From assembly GCA_016713525.1 (NCBI GenBank), contig JADJOZ010000001.1, positions 1 to 64,000 of the forward strand: a DNA stretch of 64,000 nt. Direction: 5' to 3'. The notes under the pieces were generated by a model. That model was not told where the DNA came from. It saw only the letters and a program-made list of their open reading frames with translations, and searched no databases. This stretch comes from Bacteroidota bacterium. GTDB taxonomy: Bacteria; Bacteroidota; Bacteroidia; AKYH767-A; OLB10. The position numbers and the translations under genes are program-made. Positions 8,123-17,898 of the stretch are shown here, in pieces; position 1 is the stretch's first letter; the number at the start of each line of letters is the position of its first letter.

Positions 8123-9115
8123 ATGAAATATAGCTTAACACTTGCCCTAATCTTGATTATCAATGTAGCTTTACATGGTCAAGTCTTATATAGAAATTTT
8201 GACCCTCCATTCATCATGGAACTTCCAAACAACTGGATTAAAGAAAAACCAATTGTGAAAGGTACAGACTTGCAAGTCCGAGATAACAAAAGTGGATGTT
8301 CTATTTCTGTTATTACTTATTCCTCTTCAGAACTAAATGTTAAAGATGCTCACGAGTTGCCTTTAGAATATCTGAGGAAAGATGCGAATAGTCCAAGTGA
8401 AGAAAAAATTATAAAGTTTGAAAAAATATATTTGAATAATCAAAAGACGACTCGACTCGTCACAGAATATCGATACCGAAGTTTGAACATGGATACTATA
8501 ATGTGCTCAACAGTTTATGCAATTATAAAAGACAATTATTTGTATCGAATTGCGATTGGTGGAGAAAAAAATCAATTTGAAAAGATGAAACCCGTTTTGG
8601 AACAGTCTGTTTCAACTTTTTATATTACGACTTCTCTTAAAACCAAGAACAACACAGTTGAAAATAATATTTTTCGATCGGAACAAAACAACTTCACTGT
8701 ACTTTTTGAGACAAAGCCAAATATAGACAGCAAGGAAAATCTAACAACATATTTGGTTACATCATTAAAAGACAGTGCAATATATAGAATTAATGTTCAA
8801 TCTAATTCGGTCTTATTTACGAATAGAGAAATTCATAAAGAATATGTTGAAAATTACATTTCTGAATTAGCTACCGAACTTGAATCAAAGAATATTAATT
8901 ATGACAAAATTGAATTCAATAGTTTGCAGGCTATCGAGTTTTATGGTGAAATGTTGACATACGGTGAAGTTCCTATGTTAGGCGATAAGGCCCACTGGAA
9001 ATCACTAATATTTATAAATGGAGACAAAATTTACACGTTACAAGTCACGAGTACAACAAACAGATTAGATCATAATTATAAAGCATTTATTTCTAACTTC
9101 AAATTTCTTTACTAA
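8123..9115 (+). CDS. Secreted protein of unknown function (PsbP-like fold possible)
   Basis: I start this gene at the ATG at 8123 (330 residues), because the frame's earlier TTG at 8105 would put charged residues before an otherwise good signal peptide (MKYSLTLALILIINVALHGQ). The mature protein opens with NFDPPFIMELPNNWIKEK and has two similar halves (about 20-170 and 185-330). Each combines a surface-strand pattern with a conserved aromatic end (VSTFYI and ISNFKFLY), which suggests a duplicated lipoprotein/PsbP-like domain. No catalytic motif is seen. It heads a run of three unknown genes between two attC-like sites. Confidence 0.5.
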   Translation: MKYSLTLALILIINVALHGQVLYRNFDPPFIMELPNNWIKEKPIVKGTDLQVRDNKSGCSISVITYSSSELNVKDAHELPLEYLRKDANSPSEEKIIKFEKIYLNNQKTTRLVTEYRYRSLNMDTIMCSTVYAIIKDNYLYRIAIGGEKNQFEKMKPVLEQSVSTFYITTSLKTKNNTVENNIFRSEQNNFTVLFETKPNIDSKENLTTYLVTSLKDSAIYRINVQSNSVLFTNREIHKEYVENYISELATELESKNINYDKIEFNSLQAIEFYGEMLTYGEVPMLGDKAHWKSLIFINGDKIYTLQVTSTTNRLDHNYKAFISNFKFLY

Positions 9116-9128
9116 TTTCAGCAAAGGC

Positions 9129-9563
9129 ATGGAAGATAACTTAAAATCGAAAATTCAAAGTAATGCTGATGAAGAACTATTGAGAATTATTCAAATGAGC
9201 AATGAGTATACCCCTGATGCTGTTAAATATACAAAAGAGGAATTAGATCGGCGAGGTATAACTTACAATTCCAATTTAATAGAAGAAAATGAGGTGTTAC
9301 CTACTGAAAAAGAAGATGGTTTACTTAGAGAGAATTGGCTCGTAATTTTAATATTGATATTAATCCCCTTTGGCGTACTTCTGGTTGGAGATACTGAAAT
9401 TGCACAGCGAGCAGGCAGAAAAATTGTACCTGCAATAGCTTGTCTCGCTGCATACGCTTTATTCACTCAATGGATGTTTAAATTTCCAAGTGAAAAAAGA
9501 TTTACTCACTATTCCATTATTTACTTTATAATTTGGATAGTATTATTGATTACTTCATCATAG
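9129..9563 (+). CDS. Small membrane protein of unknown function
   Basis: The product has 144 residues. The N-terminal 65 residues are soluble and helical (SNADEELLRIIQMSNEYTPDA, then KYTKEELDRRGI), a pattern common at the start of small Bacteroidota membrane proteins. Three hydrophobic segments follow (about 73-88, 98-112 and 125-143). It lies 13 nt after the preceding secreted-protein gene, so the two probably share a transcript. I do not recognise the family well enough to propose a function. Confidence 0.5.
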   Translation: MEDNLKSKIQSNADEELLRIIQMSNEYTPDAVKYTKEELDRRGITYNSNLIEENEVLPTEKEDGLLRENWLVILILILIPFGVLLVGDTEIAQRAGRKIVPAIACLAAYALFTQWMFKFPSEKRFTHYSIIYFIIWIVLLITSS

Positions 9564-9578
9564 CCCCAAAAATAAATT

Positions 9579-10049
9579 ATGTTCTGCCTTTGTGAATTTG
9601 ATCACTCATTGTTAATTGCAATTCTTGCCGTTGTAGCAACGCTATTGTGCGTAAGATATCAAATATTCACAATGATTAACACTCAGCTTTCAGAAAAAGC
9701 AAGGGAATGTAATCAATTTTTGACAAATAATCAATTGTCATTTGAAGCACGTAAGATTTCAGGTATTGTGACTTCAATTATTACCGCACAACGCTTATTA
9801 GATCACCACATAAAATTTAAAAAGTATCATATTCTTGTATTAATCAATAGGCAATCGTTTATTGATCAATTTTATTTGCAACTGCACACTACGATACACG
9901 ACTGGATTAAAAGAAATGAGTTCGACAAATCCTCGATTATATTTGAAAATACTGACAGTGATATCTCTGTCAAGATAAATAACGAAATAAGAAACACAAT
10001 TGCAAGACAATACAATGATTCAAGAGAGTTTTTAAAGGATTCGAATTAA
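9579..10049 (+). CDS. Hypothetical protein with N-terminal membrane anchor
   Basis: This 156-residue protein has one hydrophobic segment (LLIAILAVVATLLCV, about residues 10-25) followed by a soluble helical domain. No conserved motif is evident to me. The start ATG is 15 nt after the preceding stop, so it is likely the third gene of the same transcript. It is the last gene before the attC-like hairpin at 10124. Confidence 0.45.
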   Translation: MFCLCEFDHSLLIAILAVVATLLCVRYQIFTMINTQLSEKARECNQFLTNNQLSFEARKISGIVTSIITAQRLLDHHIKFKKYHILVLINRQSFIDQFYLQLHTTIHDWIKRNEFDKSSIIFENTDSDISVKINNEIRNTIARQYNDSREFLKDSN

Positions 10050-10123
10050 CCATGTACTATAAAATGGTTTTGATAAGTTATGAGTGAGCGTGTCAATTGC
10101 AGAAATAGCACGAACGCACAACA

Positions 10124-10209
10124 CGTTGTTGCCGCAAGGGCCGGCAGATGTTTATAGAAATATTAAATTGGTGGCCGGCCCCTGCGGCAACAACGAAACC
10201 GTTATCGGC
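10124..10209. repeat. attC-like hairpin (strong stem, uninterrupted)
   Basis: Arms 10124-10145 and 10174-10195 form a G+C-rich stem of about 20 bp (CGTTGTTGCCGCA..GGGCCGGC) with one mismatch around a 28-nt A/T loop. Immediately 3' comes AAACCGTTATCGGC (10196-10209), which matches the 3' core reconstructed at the intron sites (AAACCGT-TATG). It lies between two gene blocks, so it may also terminate transcription, but no long T-run follows. The loop is shorter than at the other sites and a clear TAACA 5' core is missing. Confidence 0.55.
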
Positions 10210-10292
10210 TATTCTAACAGCGACCGTACAAACTTCAACAGAAGTACAACAAATAGAAAATAATTTGTAAATTTGACCGTTTTTAAAAGAGA

Positions 10293-10676
10293 ATGACAAA
10301 AAAGTTTCACATATTACTCATCATCTTGACACTTGGTTTCTTTGCGACACCAACGCTGACTTATGCTTGTGGAACAAAATCAGACCAAACAGAAAAATCT
10401 TGTTGCAAAAAATCTGAAACCGAAAAAGACAGCAAAAAAGACTGTTGCAAAAGTCATAAGTCTAAAAACGACAAAGACAAAAATGGTTGCGATGGAAAAT
10501 GCAATAATTCAAATTGTAGTTGCCCAACCAATCATTGTGCTTTTACAATACCTTTTTGGATTGAAACAAAAGTAAAAACTTACTTTGCTGAAAGCAAAAA
10601 AATAAAAAATTACTACAACGAAAACTATCTTTCTGATGGTTTTGTATCTATTTGGACACCACCTAATATAGGCTAA
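10293..10676 (+). CDS. Secreted Cys/Lys-rich metal-binding-type peptide
   Basis: The 127-residue protein has a signal peptide (LLIILTLGFFATPTLTYA). It is followed by a segment of about 55 residues dominated by Cys, Lys, Asp and Asn, with CC pairs (SCCKK, DCCKS) and a CDGKCNNSNCSCP cluster. About eleven cysteines in so short a stretch suggest binding of soft metals such as copper. The C-terminal 45 residues are ordinary and end with WTPPNIG. It sits upstream of an HMA-domain lipoprotein and a multicopper oxidase, so a role in periplasmic copper handling is likely by context. I do not know a named family. Confidence 0.55.
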   Translation: MTKKFHILLIILTLGFFATPTLTYACGTKSDQTEKSCCKKSETEKDSKKDCCKSHKSKNDKDKNGCDGKCNNSNCSCPTNHCAFTIPFWIETKVKTYFAESKKIKNYYNENYLSDGFVSIWTPPNIG

Positions 10677-10768
10677 TTTCTTACCTTGACAGCCATAAGT
10701 CTGTCCAATCGAAAGCAAAATCCTTGCTTTCAAATTCAATTATTTATTTAAAATTAAATTTTCAAAAA

Positions 10769-11632
10769 ATGAAATCAATAAAAATATTGATGGCAATAAC
10801 TGTATTGCTATCGTTCACAGCGTGTAACGCTCAAATCAAAAACGCTAAAACCGAAAGCGTAAAAATATACGGTAATTGTGGTATGTGTGAAACAACCATT
10901 GAAAAAGCAGGAAATAAGAGTAAAGTTGTCAAAGTAGATTGGAATAAAGACACCAAAATGGCAATTATTACCTACGATGCAAAAAGAACTACCCAAGATG
11001 AAATTTTAAAACGAATTGCATTAAGTGGTTATGATAGCGAAAAATTTCTTGCCCCAAATGATGTGTATGCAAAATTGCCTGATTGTTGCCAGTACGAAAG
11101 AAAAGCACAAACAGTTGCAAAAGTTGAAACACCAAAAACGGAGGTGAAAGAAGACCATTCGACACATAACCATTCGGCTATGACAGAAACAAGGCAAGAT
11201 GTTTCACAACTTAAAGCCGTTTTTGACAATTATTTTGCCGTAAAAGATGCCTTGGTAAAAACTGACGGAAATACTTCATCTACCAAAGCAAAGGAGTTGC
11301 TTACTGCAATCAATGCCGTAAAAATGGACAAATTAACCACCGAAGAACATACCGTTTGGATGAAAGTAATGAAAGATTTGGCTTTTGATGCTGAACACAT
11401 TGCAGACACAAAAGATGCCTCACACCAAAGAGACCATTTTATGCCCCTTTCAGAAAATATGTACGCTTTAATCAAAGTTTCCAAAACCGAAACACCTACT
11501 TACTATCAATTTTGCCCAATGGCAAACGATGGAAAAGGTGCCAATTGGCTGAGCAAAGAGAATGCAGTTAAAAATCCATATTACGGCTCTCAAATGCTTA
11601 CTTGTGGTAAAGTAGTTGAAACAATTAAGTAA
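10769..11632 (+). CDS. Lipoprotein with HMA copper-binding domain and DUF3347
   Basis: I start at the ATG at 10769 (287 residues), because it follows an A-rich leader and gives a lipoprotein signal (LLSFTAC). Residues about 27-90 form a heavy-metal-associated domain with the motif GNCGMCETTIEKA, whose CxxC binds copper. A His-rich linker (DHSTHNHS) leads to a DUF3347 domain (about 140-260) of the kind found in copper efflux proteins. The C-terminus, with YYQFCPMANDGKGANWLS, is a typical Cys/Met site in CusB-like partners. It lies between the Cys-rich peptide and the multicopper oxidase and probably delivers Cu(I) in the periplasm. Confidence 0.75.
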   Translation: MKSIKILMAITVLLSFTACNAQIKNAKTESVKIYGNCGMCETTIEKAGNKSKVVKVDWNKDTKMAIITYDAKRTTQDEILKRIALSGYDSEKFLAPNDVYAKLPDCCQYERKAQTVAKVETPKTEVKEDHSTHNHSAMTETRQDVSQLKAVFDNYFAVKDALVKTDGNTSSTKAKELLTAINAVKMDKLTTEEHTVWMKVMKDLAFDAEHIADTKDASHQRDHFMPLSENMYALIKVSKTETPTYYQFCPMANDGKGANWLSKENAVKNPYYGSQMLTCGKVVETIK

Positions 11633-11636
11633 AAAT

Positions 11637-11661
11637 ATAGGGTAGCCTTCGGCTACCCTAT
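11637..11661. terminator. Stem-loop between the HMA lipoprotein and multicopper oxidase genes
   Basis: A perfect 11-bp stem (ATAGGGTAGCC / GGCTACCCTAT) with a TTC loop begins 5 nt after the stop codon. The A/T-rich tail is not a continuous T-run, so termination may be partial, leaving some read-through into the oxidase gene. Confidence 0.6.
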
Positions 11662-11689
11662 TAATAATTTTAACGATGAAATTCTTAAA

Positions 11690-13954
11690 ATGGATAATCA
11701 AAAAAATATTTATAAAAAACTGTTGCCGATAGCAATATTGCTATTGACAACTACAAATACATTCGCCCAAAAAGTAGTACGTTATGACCTATATGTAAAA
11801 GATACTTTGGTAAATTTTGCAGGGAAAGAAAAACGAGCTATTGCGGTAAACGGACAAATTCCTATGCCAACTTTGACTTTTACCGAAGGCGACACAGCGG
11901 AAATTCACGTTCATAATTTGCTCAAAGAAGAAACTTCTTTGCATTGGCACGGTTTATTTTTACCCAACAAAGAAGATGGTGTTCCCAACCTTACGCAAAT
12001 GCCAATTAAGCCAAACACTACCCATATTTATAAATTTCCAATTATACAAAATGGTACACATTGGTATCATTCACATTCAGGATTACAAGAGCAAATTGGA
12101 ATGTATGGCAACTTTGTAATGCTTAAAAAAGCAGACGATAAAACATTTAGAAATGGAATTGATGATTTACCGACCTTACCAATAGTTTTAAGCGAATGGA
12201 CAAACATAAAACCTGAAAACATTCACAGAATGTTGCACAATGCCAACGATTACCCTGCGTTGAAAAAAAATTCTGTTCAGAGTTATGGCGAAGCTATCAA
12301 AGCAGGACATTTTAAAACCAAACTCAAAAACGAATGGAAGCGAATGTTGGCAATGGACGTAAGTGATGTGTATTACGAAAAAATATTTATGAACGGCAAA
12401 CCCAGTTCTGACTTAAAAAGCATTGACGGCAAGGAATTAAAAGCAGGCGATAAAGTACGTTTAAGAATTTCAAACGGTGGTGCATCTTCCTACTTTTGGC
12501 TTACTTATGCAGGTGGTAAAATTACCGTAGTTGCCAATGATGGCAACGATGTAGAACCTGTGGAAGTGGATAGGCTAATCATTGCAGTTTCTGAAACTTA
12601 TGATATTATTGTAACTATTCCAGCAGAAAATACAGCTTTTGAGTTTTTGGCAACTACCGAAGACCGAACCAATTCAGCATCAATGTATATTGGTAATGGC
12701 ATTAAGCAATTACAATCGCCCCAACCAAGATTGAAGTATTTTGAAGGTATGAAAATGATGAACGATATGATGAAAATGAATGGCGACCTTGACGATATGG
12801 GAATGAATATGAGCCTAAACCAAATGGATATGAATGTAGTTATGTATCCCGAAATTACAGGCGACAGCAAACCCAAACAAAGCGACAACGACCCAAACAG
12901 ATACAATGCAAACGCTTTGGCAGATATTGTAACGCTGAATTATGCAATGCTGAAATCGCCAAATAATACTTCTTTGCCACAAAATGCACCAGTAAAAGAA
13001 TTAAAGTTTGAACTCACAGGAAATATGAACCGCTATGTTTGGAGTTTAGATAATAAAGTAGTTTCAGAAACCGATAAAATCCTTATCAAAAAAGGCGAAA
13101 ATGTTAGAATTGTACTTTACAATGGCTCAATGATGCGACATCCAATGCACTTGCACGGACACGACTTTCGTTTGCTCAACGGACAAGGCGAAAATGCACC
13201 ACTAAAAAACATTGTGGACATTATGCCAATGGAAACCGACACTTTGGAATTTAACGCCAATGTAGAAGGCGATTGGTTTTTTCATTGTCATATTTTGTAC
13301 CATATGATGAGCGGAATGGGCAGGGTTTTTAGTTACGAAAATCAAAAACCAAATCCATTAATTCCAAATCCAAAATTAGCACAAAGAAAATTATTTGCAG
13401 ATGATAGAGCATTTCATTTTATGGCTGAAAACGATTTTGCCACCAATGGAAACGATGGAATGGCAATGGTTCAAGGCACACGTTGGAGCATTGGGACAGA
13501 ATGGCGTTTGGGGTACAACGACCATCACGGCTACGAAACTGAAACGCATATTGGACGATACATTGGAAAAATGCAATGGCTAATGCCGTTTATCGGTTTT
13601 GATTGGCGTTACAGAAAATTAGAAACCGATGCAATGGGAAATGTACACGGAGAAAAAAACCTTTTTGGACAAACCAACACCAAAGACAACAGACGACAAT
13701 TTAGTTTAGGAGTTGCCTATACTTTGCCAATGCTTGTAGTTTTACAGACCGAAATTTACCACGATGGGAATTTAAGAGTACAACTAATGAGAGAAGATAT
13801 TCCAATTTCAAAAAGAGTTAGAGCATCATTTATGGTAAATACCGACAAAGAATATATGGCAGGTTTGCGTTACATTGTAAACAAAAACATAGGATTAACA
13901 ACACATTACGACAGCGATATGGGACTTGGTTTTGGACTATTTTTAAACTACTAA
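11690..13954 (+). CDS. CopA-type multicopper oxidase fused to a beta-strand C-terminal domain
   Basis: This is a 754-residue exported protein. The N-terminal part (about 25-560) is a three-domain multicopper oxidase. Copper-ligand motifs are HWHGLFLPNKEDG (about residue 87), HWYHSHSGLQEQ (about 124), HPMHLHGHDF (about 484) and HCHILYHMMSGM (about 530). A Met-rich stretch (about 350-385: MKMMNDMMKMN, MGMNMSLNQMDMN) is typical of Cu(I)-oxidising copper-resistance enzymes. From about residue 600 to the end the sequence changes to alternating amphipathic strands ending in GLGFGLFLNY, resembling the CopB outer-membrane barrel. A CopA-CopB-like fusion is the best reading. The role is periplasmic copper detoxification with the two genes upstream. 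Confidence 0.85.
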   Translation: MDNQKNIYKKLLPIAILLLTTTNTFAQKVVRYDLYVKDTLVNFAGKEKRAIAVNGQIPMPTLTFTEGDTAEIHVHNLLKEETSLHWHGLFLPNKEDGVPNLTQMPIKPNTTHIYKFPIIQNGTHWYHSHSGLQEQIGMYGNFVMLKKADDKTFRNGIDDLPTLPIVLSEWTNIKPENIHRMLHNANDYPALKKNSVQSYGEAIKAGHFKTKLKNEWKRMLAMDVSDVYYEKIFMNGKPSSDLKSIDGKELKAGDKVRLRISNGGASSYFWLTYAGGKITVVANDGNDVEPVEVDRLIIAVSETYDIIVTIPAENTAFEFLATTEDRTNSASMYIGNGIKQLQSPQPRLKYFEGMKMMNDMMKMNGDLDDMGMNMSLNQMDMNVVMYPEITGDSKPKQSDNDPNRYNANALADIVTLNYAMLKSPNNTSLPQNAPVKELKFELTGNMNRYVWSLDNKVVSETDKILIKKGENVRIVLYNGSMMRHPMHLHGHDFRLLNGQGENAPLKNIVDIMPMETDTLEFNANVEGDWFFHCHILYHMMSGMGRVFSYENQKPNPLIPNPKLAQRKLFADDRAFHFMAENDFATNGNDGMAMVQGTRWSIGTEWRLGYNDHHGYETETHIGRYIGKMQWLMPFIGFDWRYRKLETDAMGNVHGEKNLFGQTNTKDNRRQFSLGVAYTLPMLVVLQTEIYHDGNLRVQLMREDIPISKRVRASFMVNTDKEYMAGLRYIVNKNIGLTTHYDSDMGLGFGLFLNY

Positions 13955-13994
13955 AACAAAAGAAAACGGACACGGACGAAAGAAGAACAGCCGA

Positions 13995-14108
13995 TAACAA
14001 GGGTTTTGCAAAATTGGGGCAGAAGTGCTAAATTTAAGCATTGGTAATTCTAATGAACATTTGTGCTAAATTGAACATTTGTGCCTTGAATGCCCCAACT
14101 TCGCCAAG
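13995..14108. repeat. attC-like hairpin 2, 5' portion; 3' core split by two introns
   Basis: The 5' core GCCGATAACA (TAACA at 13995-13999) runs into GGGTTTTGCAAAATTGGGGC. The 3' side (14091-14107) reads TGCCCCAACTTCGCCAA and pairs with it around a loop of about 70 nt. The pairing continues after intron 2 with CCCAAACCGT (15992-16001) and, after intron 3, TATGCC (17899-17904). With both introns removed in silico the site reads GCCAAG-CCCAAACCGT-TATGCC, matching the intact core AAACCGTTATCGGC at 10196-10209. Confidence 0.55.
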
Positions 14109-15991
14109 GTGTGCTGTGAAAGAGTAATCTGTTGTATGGGTTGATCAATGCTGTATAAAAGATGATGGTAGGTCCATCGGTGTCGGTTTTCAAGAGCAGG
14201 CATCAAACCGCCTCTCGGTGCTTTGAAAGTAATTGAAAGGTGCTGAACAGAAAGAGGAAAAGGTCTCTCCTGGACGAGATCAGGTAAGAATTAGAGAGAC
14301 AAACGAAAGTGAACCTGTGAAGAAGCTGTGAGATGGTGGCTATATTTTGCCCAAAGCTTGTATTCTTGGCTACAAGTGAAAGACTGTAACGGGAACTTGA
14401 TTACTGGTTACAGGGCAAACGCAGTTGAGCAGGTGTGAATCTAATTCGGGCTTTTATACGGAACTCAGGAAGTCCTTATAAAATGCAAAGGGAACAGTAC
14501 AAGAGGGATTTACCCTCAAGGCTTACAGTACCGAAGTTTGTAAGGATGACGGATGCCGTTGTAGTAGTGATGAAGTGTTTGTAATGAACATGGAGCGAAG
14601 GGCGGCAGACATACAGTTTCAATTAATAATACAACTTACTAAAAAGTGAGGATGACAGATTTATTTGGAACAAAATCAAAACCAATTCCGATAACCAAAG
14701 ACATGGTTTTGGAAGCTTATCGCAAGGTCAGGGCAAATCAGGGCAGTGCAGGCGTGGATGGTGTTTCATTGCAAGAATTTGATGAAGATCTATCCGGAAA
14801 CTTGTACAAAATCTGGAACCGAATGGCCAGTGGAAGTTACTTCCCAAATCCAGTAAAAGAGGTTGTCATACCCAAGAGTAATGGGGAGAACGAAAGTTGG
14901 GGATTCCAAGCATTAGCGACCGAATCGCTCAGGAAGTAGTAAAACCTATCTCGAACCACGATTAGAAGCAGCGTTTCTGCCACAGTCGTTTGGCTATCGC
15001 CCCAATAAATCAGCACATCAGGCATTAGAGGAAGTACGTGCCAACGTACGGCACTATGCTTGGGTAATCGATATGGACATCAAGCAGTTCTTTGACGAAG
15101 TCAACCACGAACTCCTGATGAAAGCCATAGAGAAACACGTGCCCGAAAAATGGGTTAAGATGTACATCAAACGATGGTTAGAATCGCCCGTACAAACAAG
15201 CGAAGGATTAGTTCAGAAACAAGGAAAAGGCACGCCTCAAGGAGGAGTTATCAGTCCCTTGTTAGCCAATTTATTTTTGCACTATGTGCTGGATAAATGG
15301 ATATTAAAGACCTTTCCAACGGTTAAATTTGTACGTTATGCTGATGATGTGGTGGTACATTGCAAGAGCGAGAATCAAAGTCATTATGTGTTGGAAGGTA
15401 TCAGGCGTAGACTGGCAGCATGCAAACTGAAATTAAGTGAAGAGAAAACCAAAATCACCTATTGCAAAGATTATCGCAGGAGCGGAGGAAGAGATTACCC
15501 AAAGAGTTTCGACTTTTTAGGTCATACCTTCAAACCTATGAGTAAGAAGAGTAATAGAACATCAGGAGTTTTCTTGGGTTTTGATTGTCAGATGAGTATG
15601 AAGTCGCGTAGCCGCGTTTTGGAGACTTGGAGGAATATGGACTTTCAACGGGAAAGCACCTTGACACTTCAAGAATTAGCCAAAATGATCAATGCTCACA
15701 CCAGAGGATTGATAAATTATTTTGGCAAGATGGAAACAAGGATGTTATCAATATTATTCCGACATTTGGACTACCGCCTAGCAAAGTGGGTAAAGAAAAA
15801 GTTTAAGAAATTACGGAGTTACCAAAAGGCTTACGATTGGTTGCGCTACATTAAGTTGAGCTATCCCAATATGTTTGTACACTGGTCGATCAGTAAAATC
15901 TAATGATTGTATGTCAAGAGCCGTGTGAGTCGAGAGGTTCAAGCACGGTTCTGTGGAGAGGCTTGTGCTGCAATGCGCTTGCCTACTTGAC
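14109..15991 (+). mobile_element. Group II intron 2 (distinct type, RT frameshifted)
   Basis: The element starts GTGTGCTGTG and ends in GAC at about 15991. The 3' limit is inferred from reconstruction of the hairpin. Domain V at 15918-15952 is canonical (GAGCCGTG / GCACGGTTC, GAGA loop). The length, about 1.88 kb, is similar to introns 1 and 3, but the sequence is unrelated except for the conserved RT and domain V. It splits the 3' arm of attC-like hairpin 2. Its own downstream exon is only about 10 nt, after which intron 3 begins. Confidence 0.8.
14646..15903 (+). pseudogene. ltrA: Group II intron reverse transcriptase, two frameshifts (intron 2)
   Basis: Two long frames (14646-14939 and 15073-15903), plus the short segment between them, together make a complete RT-maturase. 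The N-terminal piece has GVDGVSLQEFDEDL. The middle can be read as ERKLGIPSISDRIAQEVV in a second frame. The C-terminal piece has DMDIKQFFDEVNHELL, GTPQGGVISPLLANL and the catalytic RYADDVVVHC. Two one-base losses, one in the GGGG run at 14883-14886 and one in the AAAA run at 14941-14944, would restore a single protein of about 419 residues. Both are homopolymers, so sequencing error is possible. Confidence 0.8.
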
Positions 15992-16001
15992 CCCAAACCG
16001 T

Positions 16002-17898
16002 GTGTGACTTGAAATGCTGATCCTGTAAGATTAGCAAATGCTATTTAACTGATGGAAGAGTTTGAGAATTCTTCAAACGGCCTTCTAGCGACGCTCTTCC
16101 GGGAGAGTTGCTAAACCACCCCATGCTGCTATCAACGGAAACGTGAATAGTGGTGAGCGATGGGGGCTAAAAGGACAGAATAAATCTGTTCCGGTACGAC
16201 CGAAGCGAGCTGGAATGAAAGTGAACCGTACGAAGAAGCCTCGAAAGGGCAAGTAGATGAGAAAAGTATGCGGTTACGTTTGCGTGTACGAAGGAATACA
16301 GACGTTACCGGATTACGGTCTGTATCTCATCCGGGGTTAAGTCGGCAGGACGCTCGGTCAGGCGGTTAGATGGAACAAGTGAAGTCGATAACGTGCTGTC
16401 AAACTGAGAAAGGGAAGCAGCCGCCAAAAGGTTGTGGCGAGTTATCGGTGGCAGATCAGTTCGTAGTAGCGCAGCAGTCATTGAAAGATGATTTAGCGAA
16501 GGGACTGACATGTTTAGTTGAAATGATAATCGACAACTGGAAAACAGGATGATTGACTATTACGAAACAAAATCACAACCAATTACCAGAAAGATGGTTT
16601 GGGAGGCGTATCAGGAAGTGCGTTCGAAACGAGGAGGATCCGGCGTGGATGGAATGACATGGAATATGCTTGACAAGCATGCGAAAGGTCATCTCTACAA
16701 ACTTTGGAATCGTCTGAGCTCGGGTAGTTACTTTCCACCGCCTGTACTAGAGGTTGAGATAGCGAAGAAAGACGGAGGGTTGCGCAAATTGGGCATTCCC
16801 ACCTTATTGGATCGCATAGCTCAACAGGTAGTACGGAAACAGTTGGAAATACAGTTAGAGCCGCTGTTTCATGGGAGTTCATACGGATATCGACCGAACA
16901 GGAGTGCGCATGATGCAGTAGCACAGAGTCAGCGAAATTGTTTCAATCACGATTTTGCATTGGATCTCGACATAAAGTCGTACTTCGATACCATAGATCA
17001 TGATTTAATGATGAAAGCACTTCAACCACTACTGCAAAGACCGATGGATACTGCTCTACGTAAAGCGATGGTTAAAAGCGGATGTGCTTCGTGGTAAAGA
17101 ACGGGTCAGTCGGATTACTGGTACACCTCAGGGTGGGGTAATAAGCCCGTTACTAGCCAATCTGTTCCTTCACGTAGTATTCGATGAATGGATGTTTAAG
17201 CATCATCCGGAGAAGCCATTTGAGCGTTACGCAGACGATATCATAGTGCATTGCAAGACGGAGAAGCAGGCAAAGTATATGCTTGTAAAGATCAAAGAAC
17301 GTATGCAGGCATGCAAATTACAGCTACACCCGCATAAGACGAAAAATTGTCAACATGAGAGGTGAAAGTGATGTGACTTATGCACGCAGCTACGATTTTC
17401 TAGGATTCACGCTTCGTCCTGTTCTGCGAAAGATAAAAGAGCGCATGATATTGTTTCCGGGGACATTTGTAAGTATAAGATCGAAAACGGCCATTCGGAA
17501 CAAATTTAAGGAATGGGAGATTCACAAGCGGAGAAAACCGTTGGAGGAATTAGCCCAGGACTTGAATCCGATGATCCGTGGCCTGATAGGGTACTTTCAT
17601 AAGTTTTGGAACGGTGGTATGCGTCCTGTATGGAATCAACTCAATCATAGACTTCTGAAATGGGTAAAGTGGGAGAAAGGCTTGTATAAATACGCCAGCT
17701 TGCGTTGGCTTAAAAGGAAATATGCTGAAAATCCAACACTATTTGCCCATTGGAAATTGGTTCAACCATGACTATATTTGTCAGTAGATTTACAAACATG
17801 AAGAGCCGTACTTGACAAGCTCTGTACAAGTATGAATCGAGAGGTTCACGTACGGTTCTGTGGGAACGTAAGGGTGAAATTCCCTTGCGTGACCCGAT
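16002..17898 (+). mobile_element. Group II intron 3 (near-identical to intron 1, damaged RNA and RT)
   Basis: The sequence is almost identical to 6198-8069 from GTGTGACTTG to CCCGAT, with a net 25-nt excess. One extra base is near 16211 and one in each of two places in the RT gene. The remaining 22 nt (17811-17832) are an insertion in domain V between GAGCCGTA and TGAATCGAG. That insertion is itself an inverted repeat (TACTTG..CAAGTA). It would extend the catalytic domain V stem, so splicing is expected to fail. The intron lies in tandem behind intron 2, in the CCGT|TA core of the same attC-like hairpin. Confidence 0.85.
16549..17771 (+). pseudogene. ltrA: Group II intron reverse transcriptase, two frameshifts (intron 3)
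   Basis: Three overlapping frames (16549-17097, 17084-17365 and 17355-17771) correspond to the single intact RT of intron 1. Compared with intron 1 there is one extra T near 17021 (GCACTTCAACC versus GCACTCAACC) and one extra A near 17346 (GACGAAAAATTG versus GACGAAAATTG). Removing both restores 406 codons with only a few substitutions. The YADD box (RYADDIIVHC) is retained in the middle frame. Confidence 0.85.

Noticed and set aside
10363..10575. Lys-rich frame inside the Cys-rich peptide gene.
   Set aside because: It is a frame shadow caused by A-rich codons. The signal peptide and Cys pattern belong to the other frame.
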